Assembly: GCA_016946835.1 (NCBI GenBank)
Contig: JACVTC010000067.1
Coordinates: 357,501-421,500 of the forward strand
Reading direction: 5' to 3'
Source of the DNA: Neocallimastix lanati (nom. inval.)
Taxonomy: Eukaryota; Neocallimastigomycota; Neocallimastigomycetes; Neocallimastigales; Neocallimastigaceae
DNA: 64,000 nucleotides
The position numbers and the translations under genes are program-made. Below, piece by piece: positions 52,848 to 64,000 of the stretch. The notes under the pieces are model-generated. The model was not told the origin of the DNA. It saw only the letters and a list, made by a program, of their open reading frames with translations, and did no database searches. Position 1 is the stretch's first letter. The number at the start of each line of letters is the position of its first letter.

Positions 52848-54219
52848 ATTATAATATTACATAATTAAATATATATATATTAATATAATTATATTTTTTA
52901 TAAATTTAAAAAGATTCAAAAACGTGATATCTTTATAGTTGATGATACTGGATATAAAGTTAAACTTACCTTATGGAATAATCAAGCCGAAGAAACAAAA
53001 TACGAGGACAGACCTGTTGTTGCTTTCAAAGCAGTTAAAGTTAATGATTTTGGAGGAAAATCACTTTCATCATTATCTGCTAGTATAATTTCCTTTAATC
53101 CAGATATTCGTGAATCCCATAGAATTACTGGTTGGTATAGTCAAAATGGAGGAAATTTTGATTTTAAGACTTATTCTAATCTTGGTACATTTAATGGTGG
53201 TGATGTCAGTAGAATTAATACCTACAAAACTTTACAACAAATTACAAATGAAAATCTTGGAACTGGTGAAAAGGTAAAACTATATTTGTATTTTGATTTA
53301 TTTTTCTATATATTATTATTATTTTATAATAAATTATTAAATAAATGAATTATATATATATATTTATTCTCTAATATTGTCTATTATGTTATAAATAATT
53401 ATAATATTAATAATATTAATATTATATTATAATGATAATAATAATAAATTATAAAAGCCTGATTACTTTAGTTCAATTGCAACCATTGTCTATATTAAGA
53501 AAGATAACTTCTGCTACCCAGCTTGTCCAAGTGAAGGTTGTAACAAAAAGGTTTCTGAAGAAGAAGATGGTTGGAGATGTGAAAAGTGTAGCAAAACTTA
53601 TCCACAACCAGATTATAGGTAACAATTATAATTTATAATAATAATAATAATTATATAATATTGCTTTTATTATTATTATTATATATTATAATATTAAATA
53701 TATAGTTATATATCATTCTAATTATTAAAACATATTATAATTATATATATTTATACTCTATTATAATATAAATAAATAGATATATTTTAAATATTGATGT
53801 TTTAGATCATACTGGTAATCAATGGTTAACTTGCTTTAATGAAGTTAGTGAAAAATTAATTGGCCATAAGGCCCAAGAACTTAAAGAAATCAAAGTAAAT
53901 TTTATTTATTTTTTAATATTTTTATTTTATACTTTTATTTTAATTTTTTGTTATTGTTTTAATTTATATTATTTTATTAATTTATATAATTATTTAATTA
54001 TAATATATATATATATATTAAAAAAAAAAAAAAAAAAGGACCGTGATGAAACTGAATTCAATAGAATAATAGAAGGTGTTATTTTACATAAATATGATTT
54101 TAATATCAGAGCTAAAGTTGACAATTATAATGTAGGTTTATATATAAATAAAATATACATATATATCTAATTATTACATACTATATAAAATATATAGTAT
54201 AAATTAAATATATTATTAA

Positions 54220-54266
<47 letters not shown>

Positions 54267-54420
54267 ATTCGACTAAAAATCAATATTATTATATTATAAA
54301 TTATAGGATGAAGTTAGACTTAGATGTAATGTTATTGGAGTAAAGCCAATTAATTATGAAATTCAAATTAAGAATGATATTAATTCAATAGATAAATTAA
54401 TGAATGAATTACAAATTTAA
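50820..54420 (+). CDS. rpa1: Replication protein A large subunit (RPA70), 14 exons, 609 aa
   Basis: Exons: 50820-50938, 51065-51099, 51202-51301, 51430-51729, 51897-51999, 52108-52176, 52288-52392, 52517-52604, 52741-52808, 52914-53273, 53458-53618, 53780-53894, 54039-54131, 54307-54420; every phase matches, stop TAA. The start at aaaATGGCAGCTCAACTAAC gives [13 protein letters not shown], like the family's MVGQLS start; length fits human RPA70 (616 aa). Order of parts: N-terminal OB fold; Asn-rich linker (~115-180); DBD-A ([41 protein letters not shown]); DBD-B ([22 protein letters not shown]); DBD-C with its C4 zinc ribbon ([13 protein letters not shown]...[13 protein letters not shown]); C-terminal trimerisation part. 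It binds single-stranded DNA in replication, repair and recombination. Confidence 0.97.
51739..51807. repeat. (TTA)n microsatellite in an rpa1 intron
   Basis: Trinucleotide tract directly after the exon 4 donor. Confidence 0.85.
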
Positions 54421-54565
54421 ATTATAGGCATATCTTTATATTAAAAATAATAAAAAATATATATATATTCATTCATAAATATTACAAATAATATATACTA
54501 TATATATTTACAATTATTTATTAATTTTTTATTTTATTTTCATGAAATAATTATCTTCGTTATCG

Positions 54566-54607
<42 letters not shown>

Positions 54608-54890
54608 TTTTTTTTAATATATCATTTTTTATATATTATTATTTTTTAATATTTCTATTATCTAATTTTTATTTATATATCTATTATAGTTTAATTAAAA
54701 TTTTTATATATAGTTTAACTAAAGTTATTATTTAAATTAGTAATAAAAAAAAAAACTTGTATATTTTAATTTGATGCAAATAATGTGAATAAAATATTAA
54801 AAATAAAAAATGTGTACAATGAATATTTTCTTTTCTTTTCTTTTCTTTTCTTTTTTTTTGGTATTTTTATTTATACTTTTAAAAATAATT

Positions 54891-54947
<57 letters not shown>

Positions 54948-55634
54948 TATCAGGAGTTAAAACTTCAATCATATATTCATTAATTAAAAGTTAAATAAAA
55001 GATAAACAATAAAAAAGAATAAAAAAAAAAAATTATTATTGCTTGTAGTACCGAAGCAGTAGAAACCACGATGGAAGGGAGTAGTATTAATTGAGCTAGA
55101 AGCATTCATGTTTAGAGTTTGATGATAACAAAACTGACTTAATTTCTATATATTGTGAATTGATTAAAAGGATTGTATACCAAAGAATTATATATAAAAT
55201 ATTAACATTTAAGTTTACTGAATATAAAAGTTAATTGTTTCACATGAATTGAATTTCCTAAGATATATTAAAAAACAATGTTAGTGGAAAAATTATTTAT
55301 TCAATAAAATATAATGTAAAATAATATATTTAATATAAAGTGAAAGTATTTTAAAAGGATATGAAAATAAAAAACCTAAAGTAAAAATTTATATAGAGAT
55401 ATAAAGTAAAATATATAAAGATAAAAAATATATATATATATATATATATAGAATAGAAAAATTTTAGAAATATAAGAAAAAAAATAAAAAACAATATTGT
55501 TAGTAGTATAGTGTAAAAAATTCTTTTAATTGAAAAATTGATTTAAAAAACTACAGTTATGATTTATATAAAAAAATAAAGATTGCATTAAAAATTGAAA
55601 AGTAATTTAGATTTTATTATTATACTAATTGCTG
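54421..55634. other. Intergenic DNA with one higher-complexity island
   Basis: Mostly A/T runs, including ~42-nt and ~45-nt poly(A) tracts near 54563 and 54899. The stretch 55042-55140 has clearly higher G+C and complexity. On the minus strand it reads MNASSSINTTPFHRGFYCFG from 55109, but this soon runs into poly-Phe translation. It may be a gene fragment or an RNA gene; I cannot tell. Confidence 0.4.
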
Positions 55635-58049
55635 ATCCCCTCAGAAACCATACAGCTTAGGTTCCATCATTGGGTCTTTTCCTAAAAAATGGAACTCAGC
55701 TTCTATTGTAACAATCCCTAAGAAAGGTGACCTATCAGATTGTAGTAATAATCGAGGTATTTCTCTCATTAATGTTGGACTGAAAATCATTTCAAAAATT
55801 ATAACAGATAGAATATCTACTTACGCACTCTCACACAATTTCATTAGACCTGAACAATTTGGCTTTCGCAACCGTGAAGAATGCATTAGTTTATTCATTT
55901 CCGTTAGAGAAATATACCAAAGAAGAAAATTTCAAGGAAAATTCACATATTTAGCCTTTTTAGATCTTAAAAAAGCTTATGATTCAGTTCCTATTTTTAA
56001 CATTCTTACTAAATTATATCATTATGGAGTACGTGGTAAATGTTTTGATTTTCTATGTAATTTTATATACTTCATCTAAAACTCTTGCTCGATTTGTTTT
56101 CAATGTTATCAAATGAATTTCCTATTAAAAGAGGTGTTCGTCAAGGTTGGTCCATTATCTCCGATCTTATTCAATTTATTCATCAATGATATATTAAATG
56201 ATTGTGAAAAATATGGTGTTAATTATTGGAAGAAAAAAATGTTGTGGTGGACTCTTTGCTGATGATGTTGTTCTCATTGCTCCAGGTGCAAAAAATTTAG
56301 AAAAATTATTAAAAAAGGTACATAGATGGGCTAATTTAAATGAAATGACTTTTGGTATTGAAAAAATGTGCAACTATGGTTATAAAACCAATGAACTTCC
56401 AATCTCCTCCAAACTATAGTGACCCAACCTTCTATTTAGGAATGAATGCTATTCCTAAAGTTTCTAGTTATATTTATCTTGGTATTCCTTTTTCTGATGA
56501 TCTCTTACTAGAACACATTATATCTCACATGCATTTTAAAGTTAGAAAATCCCTTCTTTCATTTACACATTTCTTCTCAAATAAACTTATCCCTATTGCA
56601 TACAAGAAAAAAGTTCTTCAATCCTTTGTTATTAGTAAAGTAATTTATTATTCTCCTTTACTTGGTTCAAACAAATCTAGAACGGCCAGAATTCAAACAT
56701 TAATTAATACTGGTCTATTTTGGTGTATCGGCTCCTTCTCTAAAAATGGTAAAACAAGTTCAGAAGACAATGACTATATTAGACATAATTCTACTATGAG
56801 TACTTATGCTTTATCTCGAGATCTAAGCATTCCTCCTATTGCTGGTGTCTGCGCATCTTTACAGATTAAATCTTTTGCAAAATGGAGTAAATCAAACTGT
56901 ATTATAAAGGATCTTATTAAATCTATTCCCAAAATGCATTATTATTCATGGACTAAAGAATCTAGAACACTGTATAAAAAAATCAAAAAATATAAATGTG
57001 AAAAATATGACGATATTTTAGAACGTTACTGGAAATCAATTGCCAAATTTCAAGGTATTAAAGGTCAAAATTACGATTGTAATAAGTTCTCAAACAATAA
57101 AGCTATAATTATGCTTAGCTTAAATTATCCCCAATTCAACTTAGGGTTTTCGTGGATTATACGTTTACGCGGTGGTTATAAATACAATACTACTATTGCT
57201 ATTAGAATGGGTAGAGTTTCAGAAGATTGTCCCAAGTCTTGCCCCTGTTGTGGCGAAGATAAACAATCTTTTGAACATTGGATTTTTAAATGCGATGCTC
57301 TTGCATCTTTTAGATGGAATTCTTTAAATTTCATCGATGATCTCTATGTTTTATTCCTTAGGAAGATTAGAGCGTTTAATCCTCTTTCTTCCTATGACTC
57401 TATTTCTAACTTTGAAGATTATATCAATCATTATATATACTTGTTCCTTCTTGGTGGGACTTTAGTTTTAAATGAGCTACATTTCGATAGTGGGGAACAG
57501 AGACAATTAAATGAACTACTTTTCAAAGGTTCATCTGAGTCACCTGTTCCAAAAATTGTGGGCTTGGCGGAATTCTTAACAAGAGCAATACCTATCATAA
57601 GTAGTTCGTTTGAGCCATTATTTGATAGGTATTGCAAAATACCAAACTTATCCAAGAGCGTCGACGTCGTACTGATAAGGCATAATGATAATACAGGATC
57701 GTCATCTATTGCTACGAAGGATGAATCTCGCCCTAGTAGTTCAATAAATGATGAGTCCGGGGAGAGTTTAGTGGACACCACACTATCTATGTTAAAGATG
57801 TTACTTCTAGGTTTTATTTCTTTTTTATTTGTTAGGAAGGGAAAAATTCCTACATAGTACAACTTGCCGAAATATATAGTATTTTCGAGCTTTTTTATTT
57901 TTTTATTTTTTATTTTTTTATTTTTTAATTTTTTATTTTTATTTCAAATGTACTTTTCACCTACATGTATTTTTTAAAATAAAATTTAATAAAGTTTTGG
58001 AAGTGTATTCTCTTCCCTGTCTATAAAAAAAAAAAAAAAAAAAAAAAAA
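55635..58049 (+). mobile_element. 5'-truncated, decayed non-LTR retrotransposon NLTR-C
   Basis: Begins inside the reverse-transcriptase domain and ends with aataaagttttggaag, a short 3' UTR and a 25-nt poly(A) (58025-58049). Its coding part is clearly related to but distinct from NLTR-A (compare FADDVVLIAPGAKNLEKLLK with FADDIVLLAPTKSSLKNLLN). No target duplication was recognised, since both flanks are A/T runs. Confidence 0.85.
55660..57857 (+). pseudogene. Reverse transcriptase ORF of NLTR-C, several frameshifts
   Basis: The first open part (about 55660-56080) has FPKKWNSASIVTIPKKGDLS, IRPEQFGFRNREECISLF and FLDLKKAYDSVPIFNILT. Several frame changes between ~56060 and ~56370 then break the region that holds GVRQG, PLSPILFNLFIND and CGGLFADDVVLIAP. 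From 56352 to the stop at 57855-57857 the frame is open for ~500 codons. That part includes the C-x2-C...H...C knuckle (CPCCGEDKQSFEHWIFKC) and the tail SKSVDVVLIRHNDN. Not functional: the N-terminus is missing and the catalytic core is frameshifted. Confidence 0.85.
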
Positions 58050-58271
58050 TTTTTTTTTTTTTTATATATATATATATAAATATATTTATATAAATTGAGA
58101 ATTTTTAATTTTCACTATTTTTGAAACTTGATGTTTCCTAAATTCAGTGGCTGGTCTACTTTTCATTAAGATACAGGTACTAACACCTATATCAAAAGAG
58201 CATTGAACAAAAAAAAAAAAAAAAAAAACATAATTAACTTTTATTTTAAAGTTCTACAACAAAAAAAAAAG

Positions 58272-58441
58272 TAAAAATTTATCCAGGGATCTGACATTAA
58301 TTACAAATCAACTTTTGGTATGGGAACAGAACTGAGTGATGTGCTTTTAAACGAGAAAAGTCCAAAATACCGAGTAAATTATCCAAATAATTCATCGAAG
58401 AAATTCTTATTCAATGGATATGATATACACAACACTATAGT

Positions 58442-58445
<4 letters not shown>
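58272..58445 (+). pseudogene. Coding-like fragment, unknown
   Basis: After a TAA at ~58272 one frame reads GSDINYKSTFGMGTELSDVL, then SPKYRVNYPNNSSKKFLFNG and YDIHNTIV, before running into a 43-nt poly(A). The composition is that of real protein rather than AT-rich noise, but there is no start, splice or terminus. I do not recognise the family. Confidence 0.35.
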
Positions 58446-58488
<43 letters not shown>

Positions 58489-58674
58489 ATTTCATATACA
58501 CTATTACACCCTATTTAGAGTTAGAAAGAAATTATATATTGGTGAGTTATTTTATATTATGGATTGAACAAAATAGACTCATCTAAACATATTCTATTAT
58601 CAGTCACCCATTATCCCACTATATCGTTAATAATACCTGTACACTTTGTCCACAACTGATGATCCTTAAACTCA

Positions 58675-58827
58675 ATGGTTGATACAAACAATCAAAAAGA
58701 TCCCCCAAAAAAAAAGAGAGTACTCATTAACAGAATAGCATTACTTTTATTTATTATTTTTGTTGCTATTTTTATTTATTATTTTTTATTGTTATTATTT
58801 ATTATTATTATTTATTTTTTATTATAA
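58675..58827 (+). other. Short ORF with a basic stretch and one hydrophobic helix, 50 aa
   Basis: MVDTNNQKDPPKKKRVLINR followed by IALLLFIIFVAIFIYYF, then Leu/Ile run-out and TAA. It would suit the end or start of a single-pass membrane protein, and it lies just after another coding-like fragment. Could be one exon of a decayed gene or chance; low confidence. Confidence 0.25.
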
Positions 58828-58979
58828 TAAATATATTATAAAATATGTTTATTTTACATATATCTATAGCTATTAAGGATTAAGTCACATGTATTTATTA
58901 ATTATATAAATTTCCATTAGCCATATTCTATGGAAGTAAAAATAAAATATTTAACTTTTTTTTTACAATTATTACTTTC

Positions 58980-59017
<38 letters not shown>

Positions 59018-59487
59018 TAATATATTCTGAAAATTTTTATTTATCGTTTACAATTAACATTTTAATTATTACATCTATTTTATTATAAATTTTATTATAA
59101 TTTTCAATACTAAATAGTATATTATAAATAAGTAGGATATATAATAATATTTTAAAGCTTATATAGTTCATGATACAAATAATTTAGTTTAAAAAAGTTT
59201 TAATTTTCTATAAGCCTCTCTTATATAATCATATGGGGAGTTCATTTTTGAAAATACCTTGTAAAAATTGTAATTTGAAGTCGTATCATTTTAATATTTT
59301 ATATTCATTGTAAATAAATAATAAAAAGATAATAAATTATTAATAATAAATAATAAATTATTAATAATAAATAATAAATAATTCAATATTAATAACAAAT
59401 AATTAAATATTAAATAATAATATAAATTCATAAACACTTTTTTAAAGCATATATAATTAAAAATACTTATTATAAATTTAATTAAAA
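58828..59487. other. AT-rich intergenic DNA
   Basis: (TA)n near 58982-59015 and TAA-type repeats; no gene recognised. Confidence 0.5.
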
Positions 59488-59690
59488 ATGGATGAAAGTA
59501 TTATAAAACCAAAAGAGGATTTTATAATATTCAAAAATCTTAATCTAAAAATTATTCAATCTCCATTTCAAGCATAACTATTTGCACATTAATTAAAAAT
59601 ATATTTGTAGATGGTACATTACATGTAACTCCAAAATTTAGTTATCAAGTATTTATAACAAGAAATTTATAACAAGAAACTATGTTCCAG
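59488..59690 (+). pseudogene. Probable Mutator-like (MULE) transposase relic
   Basis: MDESIIKPKEDFIIFKN and QSPFQA are followed by a stop. A shifted frame then reads NIFVDGTLHVTPKFSYQVFI before another stop. The second block has the form of the start of the MULE/FLYWCH-associated transposase domain (I-F-x-D-G-T-F-x-x-x-P-x-x-[FY]-x-Q-[LV]-[FL]), where Asp is the first catalytic acid. No terminal inverted repeats or further domain parts were seen. The call rests on one motif. Confidence 0.45.
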
Positions 59691-62600
59691 AGTTAAATAG
59701 ATTTTATTCTACTTCTTTTTCTATATTAAAAATTATGTAACAAAGAAATAAAGAATAATGCTAATAATTAAATAATTTTTATATAGTTTATTATCTTTTT
59801 TTTGTTTTTTCTTTCTTTTTTTTTTTTTTTTTTTTTTTTTAATTTTTAATTCTTTTATATTTTAAATAAATATTAATTATTTAGTTTTAGTTTTTTTAAT
59901 ATAACAAAATGTAAAATGCTATGAAAATATTTTTTGCTTAATATATTTAAAATCTTTTTGATGATTAACTCATATATAATTACATATTTATTTATTATTT
60001 ATTTATTTATTATATTTATTTATTTAATATTTATTTATTTATTTATTTATTTATATAAAATGTACTATATACATAAATGATAAATGTGAAAACATGTATT
60101 TAATAAATTGAAATATTAAATATATTTTATTTGTATAAATATCATTAAATTGAGTATTACGAAGTCTTTTGTTTCAAATAAATAAAAATAATAAATAAAT
60201 AAAGCATATGGATTTTTAATAGATTCTGTCAAAAAAAAAAAAAAAAAAAAAAAGTTTATATTATTTTTGTTAAACACTTAATTAATAATAATAATTATTG
60301 TTTTAAATAAAAAAAAATTTGACATATTTTTATTATTACTTTATTATAAGTATTAATAGAAAAGTATATTTATTATATAAAATTTAATAATAAAAATTAA
60401 AGAAATTACTAATACTAAAATAAATATATATATGTAAACTTAATAATAATAATAATCATAACAATATAAAGGTTTTATTATTAAAATAAAAATATAAAAT
60501 AAAAATACTATAAAGAAATATTATCAAGAAATATTAAAGACAAAGCATAACTTCGTAACTAACTAATTATATCAATTTATTTTTAAATATTTGTATTATG
60601 TATCACTATACTACTAAATTTTTTTTTGGCCATGAATTTGTTATTATTAATTATTTTAAAACAAAAAGTAAAAATAAAGCAATATAAAGCAATATAAATT
60701 AAATTAAATTAATAATAATATTAAATTTAAAAAATATATAAGAAAAATATTTATATGTACATGTGTAGTTCATTATACATCCATAATTAAATAAAAAAAA
60801 TTGTAATTTTTAGAATAAAATAATTAAAAAGAATAATAATTATAATATTAGAGAAGTAAAATGTAACATTTGGTTAACAAAGGGATACTCGTAATAACTT
60901 TAATTAAAGGAATTATTCCTTATTGGATAATATTAGAGAATAAATAATTAAATAAAATATTATATTTATTAATATTTATTAATATTTATTAATTGAAGAT
61001 TTTCATACAAATCTAAAAAACTATTATATATGTTAAATAAATTGGTATAGGTATCAAAATAAAGAATATAATTTAGAAGCTTGCTTAAATTTATCATTAT
61101 TTAATCAAAACAATTCTTAGCTATAACATTTCATGTAAATCATTGATATTAGTTATTTATTCATTTTATTTATTTATTTATTTATTTATTATTTATTTAT
61201 TTATTTATTTATTATTTATTAATTATTTAATTATTTAATTATTTCTTGTACAATTAAAAAATATTTATAAACTAAACTAATTTAGGAGAAATAAAAAAAA
61301 AAGTTATTAAATAAAAATAAAATATTCTATAAACAATAGCTATTTAATTATTAACTTTAATAAATATCAATAATTTATAAACATACTTATAGTAATTATC
61401 TGTATTTCATCATCTTTTTACTTATTTCATTATTTAAATAGCATGAATGAGTATTCTCCAAGACATTCTCAAAATTTACCAATGAATGTTCTACTGATAC
61501 ATATTTAATTATTTTATTAATACATATTAGGTATAAAAAAAAAATCTTTTTTTTATTTTTTTATTTTATTATTTTTTTTTTAAAATTTTATTTTTAATTA
61601 TAGTAATAATAATTATTTTATTTATATTTAAATTGATTTAAATTTATTTCAAATATATTTATCACATTAATGTTATATAATAATAAATAATAAATAATAA
61701 TTATCTAATATTTAAATTATATATCCATAATATATTTATAATATATTTGTATATATATAATTTTTTTTTTTTTATTTATTATTATTATTGTAAATATATA
61801 AAATATAATATATGAATAATGGAATTATTGGAAAATGAATTATAAATGATTTTAGTATTATTCATTAACAAAAATGGACTATAATATAAATAATTATTAA
61901 TTATTAATTATTAAATAATAATTAAATTATTATTAAAAATGATATAATAAATTTAATTATTATTAAATCATAATAAATATTAAATAATAAATAGTAAATA
62001 GTAAATAGTAAATAGTAAATAATAATTATTAATTATTAATTATTAAATATTAAATAGTTAAATATTAAATATTACATATTACATATTAAATATTAAATAG
62101 TAAATAATAAATATTAACATTAAACGTTAAATATTAATAATTAATAATAAAATTAGTTTATATTATATAATTTATTATAAAAAAATAAAAAAAAAATAAA
62201 AAAAAAAAAAATAAAAAAATTATTAATATCCTAAACTTTTATTATTATTTTAATTATTATTTATTAATTTTATAAATCCTATTTTAATTTTGTTAAAATT
62301 TGATTATTCATATTTAAACAATAGTAGAATAAGAGAGGAAATATAAAGTAAAATTCTTAAACAAAACAATAAATAATATATAATATATAATATTGTTATT
62401 TTTTTTTAAAGTCAAGAATGTCAAGATTATATCCATATATGAATCATTTATAAAAGATGGAAAATAAATTATTTATATATTATAAATAAAAAAAAAAAAA
62501 AAAAATAGAAAAGCTCGTATTCATCAACAATATTAATCCAAATAATAATGCTATTTGATATTTATGATTTAAATAAATAAATAAATAAATAAATAATTAT

Positions 62601-63679
62601 AATATAAAACAAATTTTTATTTTGAAGAATATAAAAATAAAGATTCTTTAATAATATTTATATTTATTAAATAGTATTATTTTTATATAATATAATTAAT
62701 ATTATATTAATTTCTATTTTATTTATTATTAAAATAAGACAGTATTTATTTTTAAAGCAATGTATGATTTTAATTTTAATTGAAATATTTTTTAAGCAAG
62801 TATAAATTATAATAGAAATATATAATGTTTTATTTATTCTTCTTTTAAAAATAATTTAAACAGAAATTGTAGAACAACTGTACTCAATTATTATAATAAT
62901 ACATTATATATATATATCTTTTTTATATTTTTTTATTTATTTAAATAATAATAATAATAATAATATACTATAATAATAAATAAAATTCAACTAATATTAA
63001 AGTATAAATTAATTATAACAACATAAAACAAAACGAAAAAAAGTTGTCCTTTTTTTTTATTTATTAAAATAATCATATAAATAATATTTTATTATATAAA
63101 TAAAAACAATAATATTAAATTTTCTTTTCATGAATAAGGAAAAGACAATAAAAAAAATATCAATCATAGAAATTGTATATTGGCTATTAATTAATATTTA
63201 ATTACTCAATATATATTAATAAATATAGAATTTTATTTATGAATTTTATAAACACAAGAATATGAAATAAATATAATAAATTATATAATCCATATAATAA
63301 TTTTTATTATTAGTCTTATTATTATATTATTGTTATTGTCAAAAGTATTGAAAATATAAATATAATTTTTTAAATAATAGAAAAAATGTATTAAAGGATT
63401 TACATGAATTTTTATATTAATTTTATATTTATAAATATATAATAATATTATTATTATTAATTTTAGCTAATTAATATATTATTATATTTATCTATTTATT
63501 TATAAATAATATATTTGTATAATTTAAATATTATATAAACTTTTTTCTATAACATAAATAAAATAAACAAATAAATAAAAAATATCTGTATATATAATGT
63601 TATAATATATATGTAGTTTAATAAGTAAATTCTGAAAAAAAAAAAAAACAAAAATATAAAAATTAAAAAAAAAAAAAAC
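59691..63679. other. Long AT-rich gene-poor stretch
   Basis: Nearly 4 kb with no convincing gene. Two short patches look more coding-like: 61040-61120 on the plus strand (NWYRYQNKEYNLEACLNLSL, then TAG) and about 61443-61508 (MNEYSPRHSQNLPMNVLL). Both end quickly in stops and may be relics of mobile-element genes. The rest is TAA/TTA-type repeats and homopolymers. Confidence 0.5.
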
Positions 63680-63761
63680 ATGTCAAACGAAATTCAGGAT
63701 AATGGTTGGAGATTCGCCCAATGTTTCGGTGAAAAGGGTGATCTTGAAGAAATTAATGAAG
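63680..63761 (+). CDS. phr2aB: PP2A B55 regulatory subunit, first exon only (gene cut by window end)
   Basis: The start is in an A-rich leader (aaaaacATGTC). The exon encodes MSNEIQDNGWRFAQCFGEKG and DLEEINE, ending in phase 1 at a gtataa donor. This corresponds to the N-terminus of the B55 subunit of protein phosphatase 2A (WCFSQVKG...EADIISTVEF in mammals), just before the first WD repeat. The remaining exons should lie beyond 64000; 63762-64000 is intron-like AT sequence. The known role is substrate targeting of PP2A. Confidence 0.85.
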
Positions 63762-64000
63762 GTATAATACTAATAATAAATATTTAATAAATATGATCTT
63801 AAAATAAAAAGTATATAATATATTCAACCAATAAACTATTTAAGAAAAAACAAGAATATAAATAATAAATAAAATCAAAAAATAAAGAATAAAGTTAATG
63901 TTTTATTATAATTAAATCAATGTATCATCCATTTGTATAAAGTGTATAATCCATTTTATAACATTCAATATATAATATATGAAAAGGTTAAATATATATA

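Noticed and set aside
55100-55140. C/D-box snoRNA (tgatga ... ctga)
   Set aside because: The boxes are only about 12 nt apart and no terminal stem is visible.

Overview
The window looks like a nuclear chromosome segment of a dictyostelid social amoeba of the Dictyostelium discoideum type. Intergenic DNA is extremely A+T-rich, with long poly(A)/poly(T) and trinucleotide tracts. Introns are short, AT-rich and GT..AG. Every intact gene ends in TAA, and starts sit in an A-rich context (often aaaATG). Exon chains were built by hand; each one reported keeps reading frame across all junctions. The species cannot be fixed from the sequence alone.

Layout. (1) 0.6-2.4 kb: a three-exon gene for a secreted/membrane thioredoxin-fold protein. 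(2) 2.4-5.3 kb: non-coding DNA with tandem duplications, an ankyrin-repeat gene relic and a fragment of a small heat shock gene. (3) 5.3-32.4 kb: an array of eight intronless, near-identical Hsp20 genes in alternating orientation. Two kinds of spacer separate them: 'S' between divergent genes and 'L' between convergent genes. Both spacers occur in both orientations, as expected if the genes act as inverted repeats for recombination. Three L spacers carry the same 5'-truncated non-LTR retrotransposon (here NLTR-B) with a 13-bp target duplication, and the fourth L is the matching empty site. One NLTR-B copy is itself interrupted by a second truncated retrotransposon (NLTR-A, 12-bp target duplication). 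A 3-kb NLTR-A copy sits at a rearrangement breakpoint where one Hsp20 gene is missing.

(4) 33.2-54.4 kb: ordinary single-copy genes: a Gos28-type Golgi Qb-SNARE, two unrecognised charged proteins, an EFCAB2/DRC8-like EF-hand protein, a TLC-domain membrane protein, the Paf1-complex subunit Cdc73, and the large subunit of replication protein A. (5) 54.4-63.7 kb: a gene-poor tract with a frameshifted third non-LTR retrotransposon (NLTR-C), coding-like fragments and a probable Mutator-like transposase relic. (6) 63.7 kb to the end: first exon of a PP2A B55 regulatory subunit, cut by the window edge.

The single-copy genes are unrelated housekeeping functions, not a pathway. The most unusual object is the Hsp20 array: its spacers and nested insertions allow the order of duplication, transposition and inversion to be read. 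No tRNA, rRNA or CRISPR was recognised.
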